DNA of 64,000 nucleotides from JABDIY01 sp963751955 (GTDB lineage Bacteria > Actinomycetota > Acidimicrobiia > Acidimicrobiales > SZUA-35): contig CAVVWM010000002.1 in the NCBI GenBank assembly GCA_963751955.1, positions 310,001-374,000 on the forward strand, in the 5' to 3' direction. The translations under genes and the position numbers were made by a program. The notes under the pieces were generated by a model. That model was not told where the DNA came from and did not search any database. It was given only the letters and a program-made list of their open reading frames with translations. Positions 46,685-55,605 of this stretch are shown in pieces; the stretch's first letter is position 1; each line of letters opens with the position of its first letter.

Positions 46685-48787
46685 CTAGAACCCGAGGCGA
46701 GTTGAGAGATCCTCGGGTGCGTCGTCGGCGTGGCCGACGATGGTCATGCGTTGGGTCGAGCGGGTCAGCGCCACGTACAGGCTGCGGTAGCCCTGGGGGT
46801 TTTCGTGAACGATGCGAACCGGGTCAACGACGATCGATGCATCGACCTCGAGTCCTTTCACCAGTCCCACCGGAACAATGGTCACACGGCTATCGAGATT
46901 GTCCTGCGGGGCACGGCCCGCCTCCAAACCAGCCTCTTGGAGAACCTGCTGCACGTCATCGGCCAAGGAGAGCGGAACGATCACCGCAGCATTGCCAGCC
47001 TCTGCCAGCTTCAGCTCGGTTCGTACGGCTTCGACAACGCCTGCAAACATCTCAGTTGAGGAGCTAGCAGACACCAGCGTTGGCTGGTCGCCGTCATCTC
47101 GAACCGACACAGGCGGCATCAGTTCCGGGGCCGCCAGCGGGAGGATCCGAGCTGCGACTTCCATCAGCGGACCGGGGATCCGGTACCCCACGGTGAGCTC
47201 CCTGCTCTGCCCCGGTTTCCGATCGGGTAGATGCTCGATCAACTCGTCCCAACTCTGGTGAGCCCACGCTCCGGTGCTCTGGGCGATGTCGCCGACGATG
47301 GTCATCGAACCCGTGAGTGATCGCCGGGTGAGCATCCGCAGCTGCATCGGCGACAGGTCTTGGGCTTCGTCCACCACGATGTGTCCGTAGGTGCGGAGTT
47401 CCTCTTCATCCCTGCGTTTGCCGACCGGGCCAAGGATTTCCCTCGCTTCGTCCAGAATGGGAACGTCGTCGGCGGTCCAGATTCGATAGACGAGACGACC
47501 GATCTCCTCACGGGGACGGAAAAGCGCGTCTCGCTCGGAGGCATCGAGCCGTCGGCCCGCAGACCGGAGCAGGGCCTGGGATCCGAACAGGTCGTGAAGC
47601 AGTTGGGCCGGAGTGAGCGTGGGCCACATCCAATCGAGGGCTTCACGAATGGTGTGGTCGCGTTGCAGTGTCTCTCTGACCTCTTTCACGCTCAGATCGT
47701 CGGGATGGTTCTCCACCAGCGTCTCGAACACCCTGCCTTCTACGAACCGGCGGGTGGAGTTGTGAAGACCGGGCCTCTCCCGGGCCTGTTCCACGATGTT
47801 GGCGCTTTGTTTCGCTGACATCCGCAGAATGCGAGAGCCATAGCCCACTCGCACGTCCTCCCGCAGCGGCCTCTGGCGATCCTTCACCGCTTTACCCAGC
47901 AAGTTCACCATTCGAAGATCGCCCTTGATACGGGCCGCTTGGATCGGATCGGTGCCCCGCACCCGAACCGCACCACCGATGAGATCGGCCAGCACCCGCA
48001 TGTGCACGCCGGCCTCACCGAGTGAGGGCAGCACCTGTTCGATGTACCCGAGGAACAGGCGGTTGGGTCCGACGACCAAGAGACCCTGTCCGTCGAGCGG
48101 GAACCGGTGCGTGTACATCAGGTAAGCAGCTCGGTGCAGCGCCACCACGGTCTTGCCGGTACCGGGGCCTCCCTGAACCACCAGCACGCCGGGAAGTGGG
48201 GCACGGATGATCTCGTCCTGCTCGCCCTGGATCGTGCCGACGATGTCGCCCAACCGACCCGTTCGTGAGGTCTTGAGAGCAGCAACCAGGGCGCCTTCGC
48301 CCCGCAGCTCCCGACCGTTGACCAGTACGACCTCGGATCCTCGGGCGTCGCCGAAGAATTCGTCTTCGAGACCGAGCAGTTTGTCGGCTCTGCTGGTGAA
48401 GTGGCGCCGCCGAACCAGACCTAACGGATCTGTGCCTGTCGCCCGGTAGAAGGGCTCGGCTATCGGGGCCCGCCAGTCGACGACCAGCGGTTCGTTGTCG
48501 GCATCGGCAACTGAGATGCGCCCGATGTGGAACGTGTCACCACCGGCATCCTCGTCCTTGTCGATGCGGCCGAAACACAACGATCGTTGGCCAAGTTGCA
48601 GGCCCTTCAAGCGAGTGGCGATGTTCTCATGGATGACTTCCCGCTCCCAGCGGGCCTGGCTGGTGCCACCCTTGCCCACTTCCACCATGGTCTGGAGTTC
48701 GACCGCTTGTTGTTTGGTCTCCTCCAAACGGCGGAGGGCATGATCGAGAAAGGCCTGTTCAGCGGCCAGCTCGGGATGGTCAGACAA
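46685..48787 (-). CDS. helD: HelD-like UvrD-superfamily ATPase (RNA polymerase recycling factor type)
   Basis: 700 residues. Long N-terminal helices (AFLDHALRRLEETKQQAVEL) precede a split SF1 ATPase: Walker A GGPGTGKTVVAL, DEAQDLSPMQL (motif II), and YVALTRS near the C-terminus. The N-terminal arm with Walker A after about 200 residues is the actinobacterial HelD arrangement; HelD removes stalled RNA polymerase from DNA using ATP. Start TTG 48787 with CAGGAG 7 bases upstream; a CATACT -10 lies at 48814-48819. Confidence 0.87.
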   Translation of the reverse strand: MSDHPELAAEQAFLDHALRRLEETKQQAVELQTMVEVGKGGTSQARWEREVIHENIATRLKGLQLGQRSLCFGRIDKDEDAGGDTFHIGRISVADADNEPLVVDWRAPIAEPFYRATGTDPLGLVRRRHFTSRADKLLGLEDEFFGDARGSEVVLVNGRELRGEGALVAALKTSRTGRLGDIVGTIQGEQDEIIRAPLPGVLVVQGGPGTGKTVVALHRAAYLMYTHRFPLDGQGLLVVGPNRLFLGYIEQVLPSLGEAGVHMRVLADLIGGAVRVRGTDPIQAARIKGDLRMVNLLGKAVKDRQRPLREDVRVGYGSRILRMSAKQSANIVEQARERPGLHNSTRRFVEGRVFETLVENHPDDLSVKEVRETLQRDHTIREALDWMWPTLTPAQLLHDLFGSQALLRSAGRRLDASERDALFRPREEIGRLVYRIWTADDVPILDEAREILGPVGKRRDEEELRTYGHIVVDEAQDLSPMQLRMLTRRSLTGSMTIVGDIAQSTGAWAHQSWDELIEHLPDRKPGQSRELTVGYRIPGPLMEVAARILPLAAPELMPPVSVRDDGDQPTLVSASSSTEMFAGVVEAVRTELKLAEAGNAAVIVPLSLADDVQQVLQEAGLEAGRAPQDNLDSRVTIVPVGLVKGLEVDASIVVDPVRIVHENPQGYRSLYVALTRSTQRMTIVGHADDAPEDLSTRLGF

Positions 48788-48813
48788 CGACTAACTCCTG
48801 AAAAGGGGGGCCT

Positions 48814-48819
48814 AGTATG
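48814..48819 (-). promoter_or_regulatory. -10 element (CATACT) of helD
   Basis: Lies 26 bases upstream of TTG 48787, leaving a short leader that contains the CAGGAG ribosome site. Confidence 0.4.
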
Positions 48820-48840
48820 ATATCGGCCTGGCTTTTGAGA

Positions 48841-48868
48841 AACGCCTGTGATTCGCTTCACAGGCGTT
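48841..48868. repeat. Perfect 10-bp inverted repeat between helD and hemE
   Basis: AACGCCTGTG and CACAGGCGTT flank an 8-base loop in the divergent intergenic region. It lies 22 bases behind the helD -10 and 100 bases before the hemE promoter. A repressor site for one or both genes is possible. Confidence 0.55.
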
Positions 48869-48968
48869 CAGAGTCGCCGGGCAAGGCTCGATTGGCCCAA
48901 CGAACAGGCTCGAGCCACACGGGCTAGCTTCACCCAACGCCGGCGGCGAGGTGGTCGGCGGGAACCGA

Positions 48969-48974
48969 TAAGAT
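48969..48974 (+). promoter_or_regulatory. -10 element (TAAGAT) of hemE
   Basis: Five bases before GTG 48980; supports a leaderless hemE transcript. Confidence 0.45.
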
Positions 48975-48979
48975 GCAGC

Positions 48980-50017
48980 GTGTTTCCCCTGCTGAGAGCG
49001 GCCAGTCAGATCCCCGGTGAACCCGGCACGGATGCCAATCGGGTTCCCGTGTGGTTCATGCGTCAGGCCGGGCGTTCACTGCCCGAATACAAAGAGGTTC
49101 GGGGCGAAGGAACGATCCTTCACGTGATCGCCGATACCGACCGGGCTACCGAGATCACTCTCCAACCGGTCCGCCGCTACGGGGTCGACGCCGCGATCCT
49201 CTACAGCGACATCGTCACGCCCGTGTGGGCGGTCGAATTCGGGATCGACATCGTTCCCGGCATCGGCCCGATGTGTGAGCATCCTTTCGAAACGGCCGCC
49301 GACCTCGACCGGCTTCGCCCCCTCGAACCCGACGTCGACCTTCCCTACCAGGCAGAGACCATCAAGAACGTTGTTGCCGATGGCGGGGTGCCGCTGATCG
49401 GTTTCGCCGGTGGACCATTCACGCTCGCCAGCTACCTGGTGGAAGGGCGCCCGTCTCGCACCTACACAAAGGTGAAGGCGCTGATGTTCAGCGAACCGAA
49501 GCTGTGGCATCAGTTGTGTGAGCTACTCAGTGATCTCGCAATTGCAACATTGAAGGCTCAGGTAGAGGCTGGCGCTTCGATGGTTCAGCTCTTCGACAGT
49601 TGGGCCGGTGCGTTACGTCCCGAGCACTACACCGAGTTCGTACTCCCCCACGCCACCCGCATCCTCAGCGAAGTGGGCGACCTCGGCGTGCCCCGCACCC
49701 ACTTCGGGATCAACACCGGCGAGCTGCTCGGGTTGATGGCCGATGCTGGGGCCGACGTGGTCGGAGTCGATTGGCGCACACCGCTTTCGGTCGCAAGGGA
49801 ACGGACCGGTGGTCGGGTTGCCTTGCAGGGGAACCTCGATCCTGCTCTTACCACCGGCACGTGGAAAGTGATGGAGCGTGAGGTTCGTCGGGTGCTTGAC
49901 GACAACGGCGGACACCCCGGCCACATCTTCAACCTCGGGCACGGGGTCATGCCAGAAAGCGACCCCGGCATTCTGAAACAGATCGTGGAACTTGTGCACG
50001 AAGAGGGGGAGTGTTGA
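48980..50017 (+). CDS. hemE: Uroporphyrinogen decarboxylase
   Basis: 345 residues, the standard length. Converts uroporphyrinogen III to coproporphyrinogen III by four decarboxylations. The signature VPVWFMRQAGRSLPEY binds substrate carboxylates; the ILYSDIVTP block (catalytic Asp), GFAGGPFTLASY and NLGHGVMPESDP are all present. GTG 48980 (MFPLLRAASQIPG) is chosen for length and promoter; the open frame to 48848 is not conserved. Followed 4 bases later by the next haem gene. Confidence 0.95.
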   Translation: MFPLLRAASQIPGEPGTDANRVPVWFMRQAGRSLPEYKEVRGEGTILHVIADTDRATEITLQPVRRYGVDAAILYSDIVTPVWAVEFGIDIVPGIGPMCEHPFETAADLDRLRPLEPDVDLPYQAETIKNVVADGGVPLIGFAGGPFTLASYLVEGRPSRTYTKVKALMFSEPKLWHQLCELLSDLAIATLKAQVEAGASMVQLFDSWAGALRPEHYTEFVLPHATRILSEVGDLGVPRTHFGINTGELLGLMADAGADVVGVDWRTPLSVARERTGGRVALQGNLDPALTTGTWKVMEREVRRVLDDNGGHPGHIFNLGHGVMPESDPGILKQIVELVHEEGEC

Positions 50018-50021
50018 GCGA

Positions 50022-51353
50022 GTGAAGGTCTGCGTGATCGGAGGCGGGCTGGGCGGGCTCACCACCGCCTACTCGCTTGCGTTGTCCGGGGCCGAAGTAA
50101 CCGTCCACGAAGCATCAGATCGGTGGGGCGGCAAGATCTTCTCCTCACCGGTTGGTGATCGGATGGTCGATGCCGGCCCAGACAACTTCCTGGCTCGAGT
50201 GCCCGAAGGAACCGAGCTCTGCCGCGAGCTAGGGCTGGAAGACAACCTGACTGTGCCGGTGTCTCCCAAGCCCGCCTATCTGTATGTCGACCAGTCGCTC
50301 AAGCTGTTGCCGGCTGGCACGGTGCTGGGTGTCCCGACCGACTTCGAGGCTCTCAACGGCGTCATCTCCTCCGCCGGAATCGAACGGGCCCGGCAGGATC
50401 TCGAGCTTCCTCCAACGCCACTGTCTGCAACCACTTCGGTCGGTGAGTACTGCCGTGCCCGACTGGGCGACGAAGTGACCGACACGCTGATCGATCCGAT
50501 GGTCGGCGGGATCAACGCTTCATCGATCGAGCAACTCTCCATGGCCGACGGCGCTGCCCAGTTGTTTGGTGCGGCACAACGGAATCGATCCCTGGTTGCG
50601 GGGCTGCGGGAAACTCGTTCCGAAGTTGGCGCAACCCTCGGTTCGGCCGGTGCGAACGAGCCGGTGTTCCATGGGTTGGAGGGCGGAATGGGCATGCTCA
50701 TCGCCCGACTGGTGGAGCGGTTGGAGGAACTGGGGGCAACCCTGGTTCTCAAGTCACGTGCCGAGGTTCCGCCCGAGGGGTTCGATCACGTGATCGTTGC
50801 CACCGAAGCCCACAACGCCGCTCGGTTGCTTCAGGCCATCAGCCCGTCCGCGTCAGAACTGTTGGCCGACATCCAGCATGCATCGGTGGCGCAGGTGACG
50901 ATCGAGATACCGGTCGGTCAGCTCGAACCGCTCGATGCATCGGGCATCCTGGTGCCCCGAACCGAAGGGTTCGTGATGACGGCATGTACGTGGTTCTCCA
51001 CCAAGTGGGCGCAGTACCGATCTGAGGACCGTTACCTCATCCGAATCACCTCGGGCCGCTTTGGGGACGACCGGGCAATCCGGATGAACGATGAGGAACT
51101 GTCCGAAACACTGATCGGCGAGTTCTCCACCGTCTACGACGACCCCGGCGAACCACTGTCGAAGCGGATCGTTCGCTGGCCGCTGGCATTTCCGCAGTAT
51201 CAACCGGGCCACTCGCAGCGCGTGGACTCGATCGAAGCGGCGCTGGCCGCGGACGCACCAACGGTCCATTTGGTCGGTAATTCCTACCGAGGCATCGGTA
51301 TCCCTTCCACCATCGGCTTGGCCCGGCGAACTGCGTCAGCAATCACCGCCTAG
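50022..51353 (+). CDS. hemY: Protoporphyrinogen/coproporphyrinogen oxidase (HemY/CgoX type)
   Basis: 443-residue FAD enzyme. N-terminal dinucleotide-binding VCVIGGGLGGLTTAYSLALS, then GGKIFS and DAGPDNFL; the C-terminus ends in NSYRGIGIPSTIGLARR, the family's FAD-binding closing motif. It removes six electrons from the porphyrinogen. In actinobacteria this enzyme commonly acts on coproporphyrinogen III (CgoX), but the sequence alone does not decide between substrates. GTG 50022 is used, with GGGGGAG upstream inside hemE; the pair forms a haem operon. Confidence 0.92.
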   Translation: MKVCVIGGGLGGLTTAYSLALSGAEVTVHEASDRWGGKIFSSPVGDRMVDAGPDNFLARVPEGTELCRELGLEDNLTVPVSPKPAYLYVDQSLKLLPAGTVLGVPTDFEALNGVISSAGIERARQDLELPPTPLSATTSVGEYCRARLGDEVTDTLIDPMVGGINASSIEQLSMADGAAQLFGAAQRNRSLVAGLRETRSEVGATLGSAGANEPVFHGLEGGMGMLIARLVERLEELGATLVLKSRAEVPPEGFDHVIVATEAHNAARLLQAISPSASELLADIQHASVAQVTIEIPVGQLEPLDASGILVPRTEGFVMTACTWFSTKWAQYRSEDRYLIRITSGRFGDDRAIRMNDEELSETLIGEFSTVYDDPGEPLSKRIVRWPLAFPQYQPGHSQRVDSIEAALAADAPTVHLVGNSYRGIGIPSTIGLARRTASAITA

Positions 51354-51411
51354 TCCGGAACGTCACTACCTGCACGAGTCGGACGTCGCCGTACAAGTAC
51401 ATTCGGAGTCG

Positions 51412-52668
51412 ATGAAACCTCGTACGCCAGGCCCATCGTTTCTGGGTCTGTTGTTGCTCGCGGTTGCCTCGCTGGCGGTGATGGCGACGTCCTCCGATGG
51501 CATTGCTTCCCGCCAGAGCACCGTCGACATCAGCCTTGACGGCGACACGCGTGGCGCGATCGTTGTCGTCCAGTCGTCGTACTCATCCGACGACGCGCTC
51601 AACAGCGACATCCAGGTGGAATGGTCATCTCTGGCGGACGATGTCACTGTCACACCCGCCGATCCCAAACAGGTGGCGGCAGTTCAAAGCACGGGATTCA
51701 CGCTGAGCGGAGAACGAGCCGAGATTTTCGTTCACCTGGATGGGGATTCCGGGTCGGCTGATCTTCAGCTCAATGTCTCCGCGTACTACTACACCGAAGA
51801 TTCCGCAGGCCCTGCGGGGGAGGTCGAGATCGACGTCACGGTGGAGGGAGACGGCAACCCACCCCCCGCCGCGATCTTCTCCAAGCTCCGAACCGTCGGT
51901 GCAGGCGGTGATGTCGAATGGTCAACGATCACGATCTCCGGCGATTCGGTTGGCGGCGACGCTCAATTGTCAGCGGAGTTGCTGATCAACACTGCCGACC
52001 TGTCCGCCGTGCGACTGTATGACGCTGGCTGGAACCTGATCGATCTGACCGATCGAACAGCCACCCTGTCTGTTCCATCGCCTTGCGAGAGGGGTCCGTG
52101 CGAGATTCAGCTGCACCTGGTCGAGGTGGCGCCGTCCTCTTGGTACCGGTCCGGCAATCAGTTCTCCATTCGCCAAACGGGTACGTTGCCCGAGCGTCGG
52201 TTCGTAGCCAGCAGCGAGCGGTCTGAGATTATCCGCACCGATCAGACCATCGATGTCGGACTCGTCACGGTTGGCGAGCAGCCCCAGAGCCTGGGATTCG
52301 ACATCGAATTGCCTTCACCAGCCGACGGGCCGACCGCTGCTGCGTTGTACACCGCAACAGTCACGGTGACGGTCAAGACAGCCGAACCGCAACCATTGGG
52401 CGAGGGCGAACAAGAGCTCGAATTCGTTGGTCAGGCCAGCCTGGCTGGCCAAAGGGTAATCGACTGGTGGTTCGCTGGCGACGGCGCATCAGCCGATTCG
52501 GTCTCCGAACCGACGCCGATCAGCCCCGGCCCCACCATTGCCGAGGTAACGATCGAGCGCCTCCGCGGCTCGCTCGGCCCCCACGATCTAGACGTCGAGT
52601 TCACAGTTCAGCTTCAGACGATCGAACGTCCCTCCGGTCCCGTTGTCATCCAAAGAAGGAACCCATGA
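51412..52668 (+). CDS. Exported beta-rich protein, unknown function
   Basis: 418 residues. N-terminal signal or anchor helix (FLGLLLLAVASLAVMA), then a mature region dominated by beta-strand patterns with many Asp, Thr and Ser, in three or four repeats of about 100 residues. Two cysteines (CERGPC) may form a disulfide. No known domain recognised. ATG 51412 has GGAG 5 bases upstream and a TACATT box 8 bases upstream. Its stop overlaps the next start (ATGA at 52665-52668), so the two are coupled. Confidence 0.7.
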   Translation: MKPRTPGPSFLGLLLLAVASLAVMATSSDGIASRQSTVDISLDGDTRGAIVVVQSSYSSDDALNSDIQVEWSSLADDVTVTPADPKQVAAVQSTGFTLSGERAEIFVHLDGDSGSADLQLNVSAYYYTEDSAGPAGEVEIDVTVEGDGNPPPAAIFSKLRTVGAGGDVEWSTITISGDSVGGDAQLSAELLINTADLSAVRLYDAGWNLIDLTDRTATLSVPSPCERGPCEIQLHLVEVAPSSWYRSGNQFSIRQTGTLPERRFVASSERSEIIRTDQTIDVGLVTVGEQPQSLGFDIELPSPADGPTAAALYTATVTVTVKTAEPQPLGEGEQELEFVGQASLAGQRVIDWWFAGDGASADSVSEPTPISPGPTIAEVTIERLRGSLGPHDLDVEFTVQLQTIERPSGPVVIQRRNP

Positions 52669-53180
52669 GTTCGGCACGTGCGGCTCGTCCCGCCGATGGC
52701 TTGCGGCACCCGGCGGTTCAGGTGGCGTTGGCGGTCCTCATTGTCAACGACCACTATCTGAAGGCAAATCATCCGTCATGGGCGACCGGCAAGCTCAGCG
52801 ACATCGCCGGCCTTGTGGTTGCACCGGTCCTGCTGCTTTCGGTGATCGAAACCGCGGTCTGGGTCTTCAAGGCGAGTCCGATCGATCGATTGCGGACGCT
52901 CCACCGCTGCTCGGCGGCTGTCGGCGTCGCGTTCGCTGCGATCCAGGTGATTCCGGCGGCAACCGATCTCTACGCAGCCAGCGCCGGTTGGACTTCATAT
53001 GCGGCCTCGCTCGTTGTGCCGTGGTTCGAATCCACCAGGTCCTCCGTTGCGGTCACCGCCGACCCAACCGACCTCGTCGCTCTGCTGTTCCTGCCGTCGG
53101 TTCTCCTCTGTTCTCACAACCTGGCTCGCCTGATCGGCACGCTGAAGCCCGAACAGTCCGGAGCAGCGATAACACCGTAG
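52665..53180 (+). CDS. Four-helix membrane protein, unknown function
   Basis: 171 residues with about four hydrophobic helices (VALAVLIVN, IAGLVVAPVLLLSVIETAVWVF, AVGVAFAAIQVIPAA, LVALLFLPSVLLC). It begins MSSARAARPADGLRHPAVQV. The family was not recognised. Start overlaps the previous stop by 4 bases, with AGAAGGA upstream. Its TAG stop forms part of the -10 element of the Lnt gene. Probably works with the upstream exported protein (inference). Confidence 0.68.
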   Translation: MSSARAARPADGLRHPAVQVALAVLIVNDHYLKANHPSWATGKLSDIAGLVVAPVLLLSVIETAVWVFKASPIDRLRTLHRCSAAVGVAFAAIQVIPAATDLYAASAGWTSYAASLVVPWFESTRSSVAVTADPTDLVALLFLPSVLLCSHNLARLIGTLKPEQSGAAITP

Positions 53181-53183
53181 GAT
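53178..53183 (+). promoter_or_regulatory. -10 element (TAGGAT) of lnt, overlapping a stop codon
   Basis: Six bases before GTG 53190. The first three bases are the stop codon of the preceding membrane-protein gene. Confidence 0.5.
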
Positions 53184-53189
53184 TTACAG

Positions 53190-54737
53190 GTGCCCGACCT
53201 GCCCAAGATCCCCTGGTGGGGTGGCGCCATCTTGGCCGGCATCGGTATTGCTGGATCACTTCCACCGTGGGGTTGGTGGCCTCTGGCATTTCTCGGGATA
53301 GCCGGGTGGGACCACCTGACCGCCGAGGTTGGCCCGGCCACCCGATTCATCCGATCGTTCGTGATCGCAGCCACCTGGCTGACTATCGCGATGTTCTGGA
53401 TGATCGATCTCACGCTGCCCGGCTTCATCCTGGCCGTGCTGGCCTACTCGGCCTACTTCGGCATCGCCGGAGCCTTGACGCCCACGCACCGGCCGCATCG
53501 ATTCATAGTGTTCCCGATCGCCATCGTGGTCGCCGAACTTGTCCGCTGGCGGTTCCCGTTTGGCGGGGTGCCGTTGGCGAACATCGCTCTGAGCCAGGTA
53601 GAAACACCGCTGGCCGGAACCGCTCGGATCGCTGGGCCGTATCTCATCATCGCCCTCGTGGTGCTGGTGGCGCTCTCGCTTCGCGAACTGGTAACCACCG
53701 ACAACCGACGGCTGGCCCTGATCGGGCTGGGCGTGACCGTTGGATTCATCGTGCTTGGCGTGCTTCATCCCCGAGCCTCCGACATCGGCGAGCTGGAGGT
53801 TGCAGTTGTGCAGGGCGGTGGAGCCACTCGAACCCGGGCGTCGGGAGAGTCGGCCGCTGTGGTGCTGGGCCGCCACGTGGAGACCACCCGCTATCTGAAC
53901 CAGGATGTTGATCTCGTGCTCTGGCCAGAGAACGTGGTGAACCCAGGACGGTTCTTCAGTGTCGACGACGCCAGAGGTGTTGTGGCTGGGGTTGCCGAAC
54001 GTGCCGATGCCACGCTTCTGAGTGGATGGTTCTACCGGGTGAACCGAGAGGACGGCGATGGCGTGGAGACCGTCAACTATCAAGCCGCCACCACCGCCGC
54101 CGGCAAACAGATAGATCGCTACGACAAGGTGCGGATTGTCCCCTTCGGTGAGTATGTGCCGCTCCGAGGATTGATCGAGCGGTTCAGCAGCGACATCCCC
54201 AACGCCGACGTCCGAGCCGGCACAGGACCAGCGATCGTCACCACTCCCGAGGGCGTGTTCGGAGTGAACATATCGTGGGAGGCGTACTTCGAGCGCCGGT
54301 CTCGGGACGCCATCGTGAACGGAGCAGAGGTCCTCACCAACCCCACCAACGGGGCCAGCTACTGGCTCTCTCTGGTGCATACCCAACAGGTAGCCAGCAA
54401 CCAGCTTCGAGCGATCGAAGGAGATCGCTGGCTCTTGATGGCGGCGCCCACCGGCATGTCGGCCATCGTCTCTCCCGATGGCGACGTGATCCAGCGCAGC
54501 GACCTTGGCGAGCGGATCATCATGACCGAAACTATCCAGCGCCGAGAGGGCAGAACCCTGTTCAGCAATCTCGGTATCTGGCCGGTGTTCCTGTATGCGC
54601 TGGTTGCGCTGACGGTCACCACGCGCGTCGGCGATCTGATCCCAAACCCCCGCAAATCGTCTTCCACTCCCAGCGAAAGCGGTAGCGGTGTCGAAACTCA
54701 AACGACTCCAATGGACCGAACAAAGAATCAGATCTGA
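53190..54737 (+). CDS. lnt: Apolipoprotein N-acyltransferase-like protein, nucleophile Cys replaced by Ser
   Basis: 515 residues: about six N-terminal membrane helices, then a nitrilase-type extracytoplasmic domain, then one C-terminal helix (FLYALVALTVTT). Lnt adds a third acyl chain to lipoproteins. The Glu (247, WPEN) and Lys (313, YDKVRIVPFGEYVP) of the catalytic triad are present. The usual Cys position reads NISWEAYF, with Ser362 (TCG) where E. coli has Cys387; the spacing (66 and 49 residues) matches E. coli. Several lipoproteins in this window could be clients. Activity with Ser is uncertain. Confidence 0.88.
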   Translation: MPDLPKIPWWGGAILAGIGIAGSLPPWGWWPLAFLGIAGWDHLTAEVGPATRFIRSFVIAATWLTIAMFWMIDLTLPGFILAVLAYSAYFGIAGALTPTHRPHRFIVFPIAIVVAELVRWRFPFGGVPLANIALSQVETPLAGTARIAGPYLIIALVVLVALSLRELVTTDNRRLALIGLGVTVGFIVLGVLHPRASDIGELEVAVVQGGGATRTRASGESAAVVLGRHVETTRYLNQDVDLVLWPENVVNPGRFFSVDDARGVVAGVAERADATLLSGWFYRVNREDGDGVETVNYQAATTAAGKQIDRYDKVRIVPFGEYVPLRGLIERFSSDIPNADVRAGTGPAIVTTPEGVFGVNISWEAYFERRSRDAIVNGAEVLTNPTNGASYWLSLVHTQQVASNQLRAIEGDRWLLMAAPTGMSAIVSPDGDVIQRSDLGERIIMTETIQRREGRTLFSNLGIWPVFLYALVALTVTTRVGDLIPNPRKSSSTPSESGSGVETQTTPMDRTKNQI

Positions 54738-54772
54738 CCCGCTGGTCAGTGGCCCGATCTTGACTCCTACGC

Positions 54773-54778
54773 GAGGAT
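54773..54778 (+). promoter_or_regulatory. -10-like element (GAGGAT) of the DUF1353 gene
   Basis: Six bases before ATG 54785. The same GAGG could instead act as a ribosome site about 9 bases away. Confidence 0.3.
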
Positions 54779-54784
54779 TGGATC

Positions 54785-55597
54785 ATGGAAGCGCCAGCGG
54801 AACCAGATGTGCGGCCGGAGGGCCGCTTCTATCGTCCGGGCACCCATGACGAGGCCGTGTTCGTCCTGGAGCGACTCGACAGAAAGCACTACAGGATTCG
54901 TGAACAGTTCGAGTACGTCGATCATCTGGGAGTTGTCTACACCGTTCCCGCCAACGTCGATTTTGCCTCGAACAAGACAGACATGGCATCGGTCCCCCTG
55001 TTCCTCACCTGGCTGGTGCCCAAGGACGGACGGCACACACCGGCGGCGCTGTTACACGACGCACTGATCGGAGGAACACAAGGCACCGACTACCTCACCT
55101 CGACCGGCACCCAGGTTGACGAAGCCCACGCCGACTACGTCTTTCGAGAGGCCATGAAAGATCTCGGCGTTGAGCAGGTTCGAAGATGGTTGATGTGGAC
55201 CGCGGTGGCTCTGAGAACGGCGAGCCACACCCAAGACGGCGGCGAGCAGAAGAAGCGATGGATTCCGATCGGGGTGGCCGCCGTCGCAACGGTTGCGCTC
55301 GCTCTGGTATCTGCAGTGATGGCTCTCGATGTGCCCGACCTCGGAACAGTCGAGCTTCCGTGGCTCGGCGATCGACCCTGGTTCACAGAAATCGTTGCAG
55401 GCGTGATTCAGATCGCCGCCGGCTCGAGCCTGTTCGCGATCGTGCTGGCGGTGGCATTCGGCGGCAAACGAATGCTGGCTGTGGGGGTAGTCGGCGGCGC
55501 TGCAATCGGGTTCTTTGGACTACCGATGGTGTCGGCGTTCGTCGGGTATGTCGGCTACCTCGTGCTCGAGCGGGTTGTCGGTCTCTTTCGGCAGTAG
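54785..55597 (+). CDS. DUF1353-domain protein with C-terminal membrane helices
   Basis: 270 residues. Residues about 15-145 match DUF1353 (TDMASVPLFLTWLVPKDGRH, ALLHDAL with its conserved His-Asp, and DEAHADYVFREAMKDLGV), a domain known mainly from phages and some bacteria. Three or four hydrophobic helices follow (about 160-265). The fusion to a membrane tail suggests a membrane-associated role rather than a phage relic. No phage genes are nearby. Function unknown. Confidence 0.78.
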   Translation: MEAPAEPDVRPEGRFYRPGTHDEAVFVLERLDRKHYRIREQFEYVDHLGVVYTVPANVDFASNKTDMASVPLFLTWLVPKDGRHTPAALLHDALIGGTQGTDYLTSTGTQVDEAHADYVFREAMKDLGVEQVRRWLMWTAVALRTASHTQDGGEQKKRWIPIGVAAVATVALALVSAVMALDVPDLGTVELPWLGDRPWFTEIVAGVIQIAAGSSLFAIVLAVAFGGKRMLAVGVVGGAAIGFFGLPMVSAFVGYVGYLVLERVVGLFRQ

Positions 55598-55605
55598 ACC
55601 GAGCG

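Noticed and set aside
53015..53050. GGTTCGAATCCACC, resembling a tRNA T-arm
   Set aside because: It lies inside the frame of the four-helix membrane protein and has no anticodon arm, D-arm or acceptor stem around it.
52643..53911. 422-codon plus-strand frame overlapping the membrane protein and lnt
   Set aside because: Overlaps two better-supported genes in other frames and has no domain pattern.
53256..54701. 481-codon minus-strand frame opposite lnt
   Set aside because: Low-complexity His/Gln/Asp-rich antisense shadow; lnt is unambiguous.
54785..55597. DUF1353 protein as evidence of a prophage
   Set aside because: No integrase, capsid, tail or lysis genes nearby, and the domain is fused to a membrane tail.
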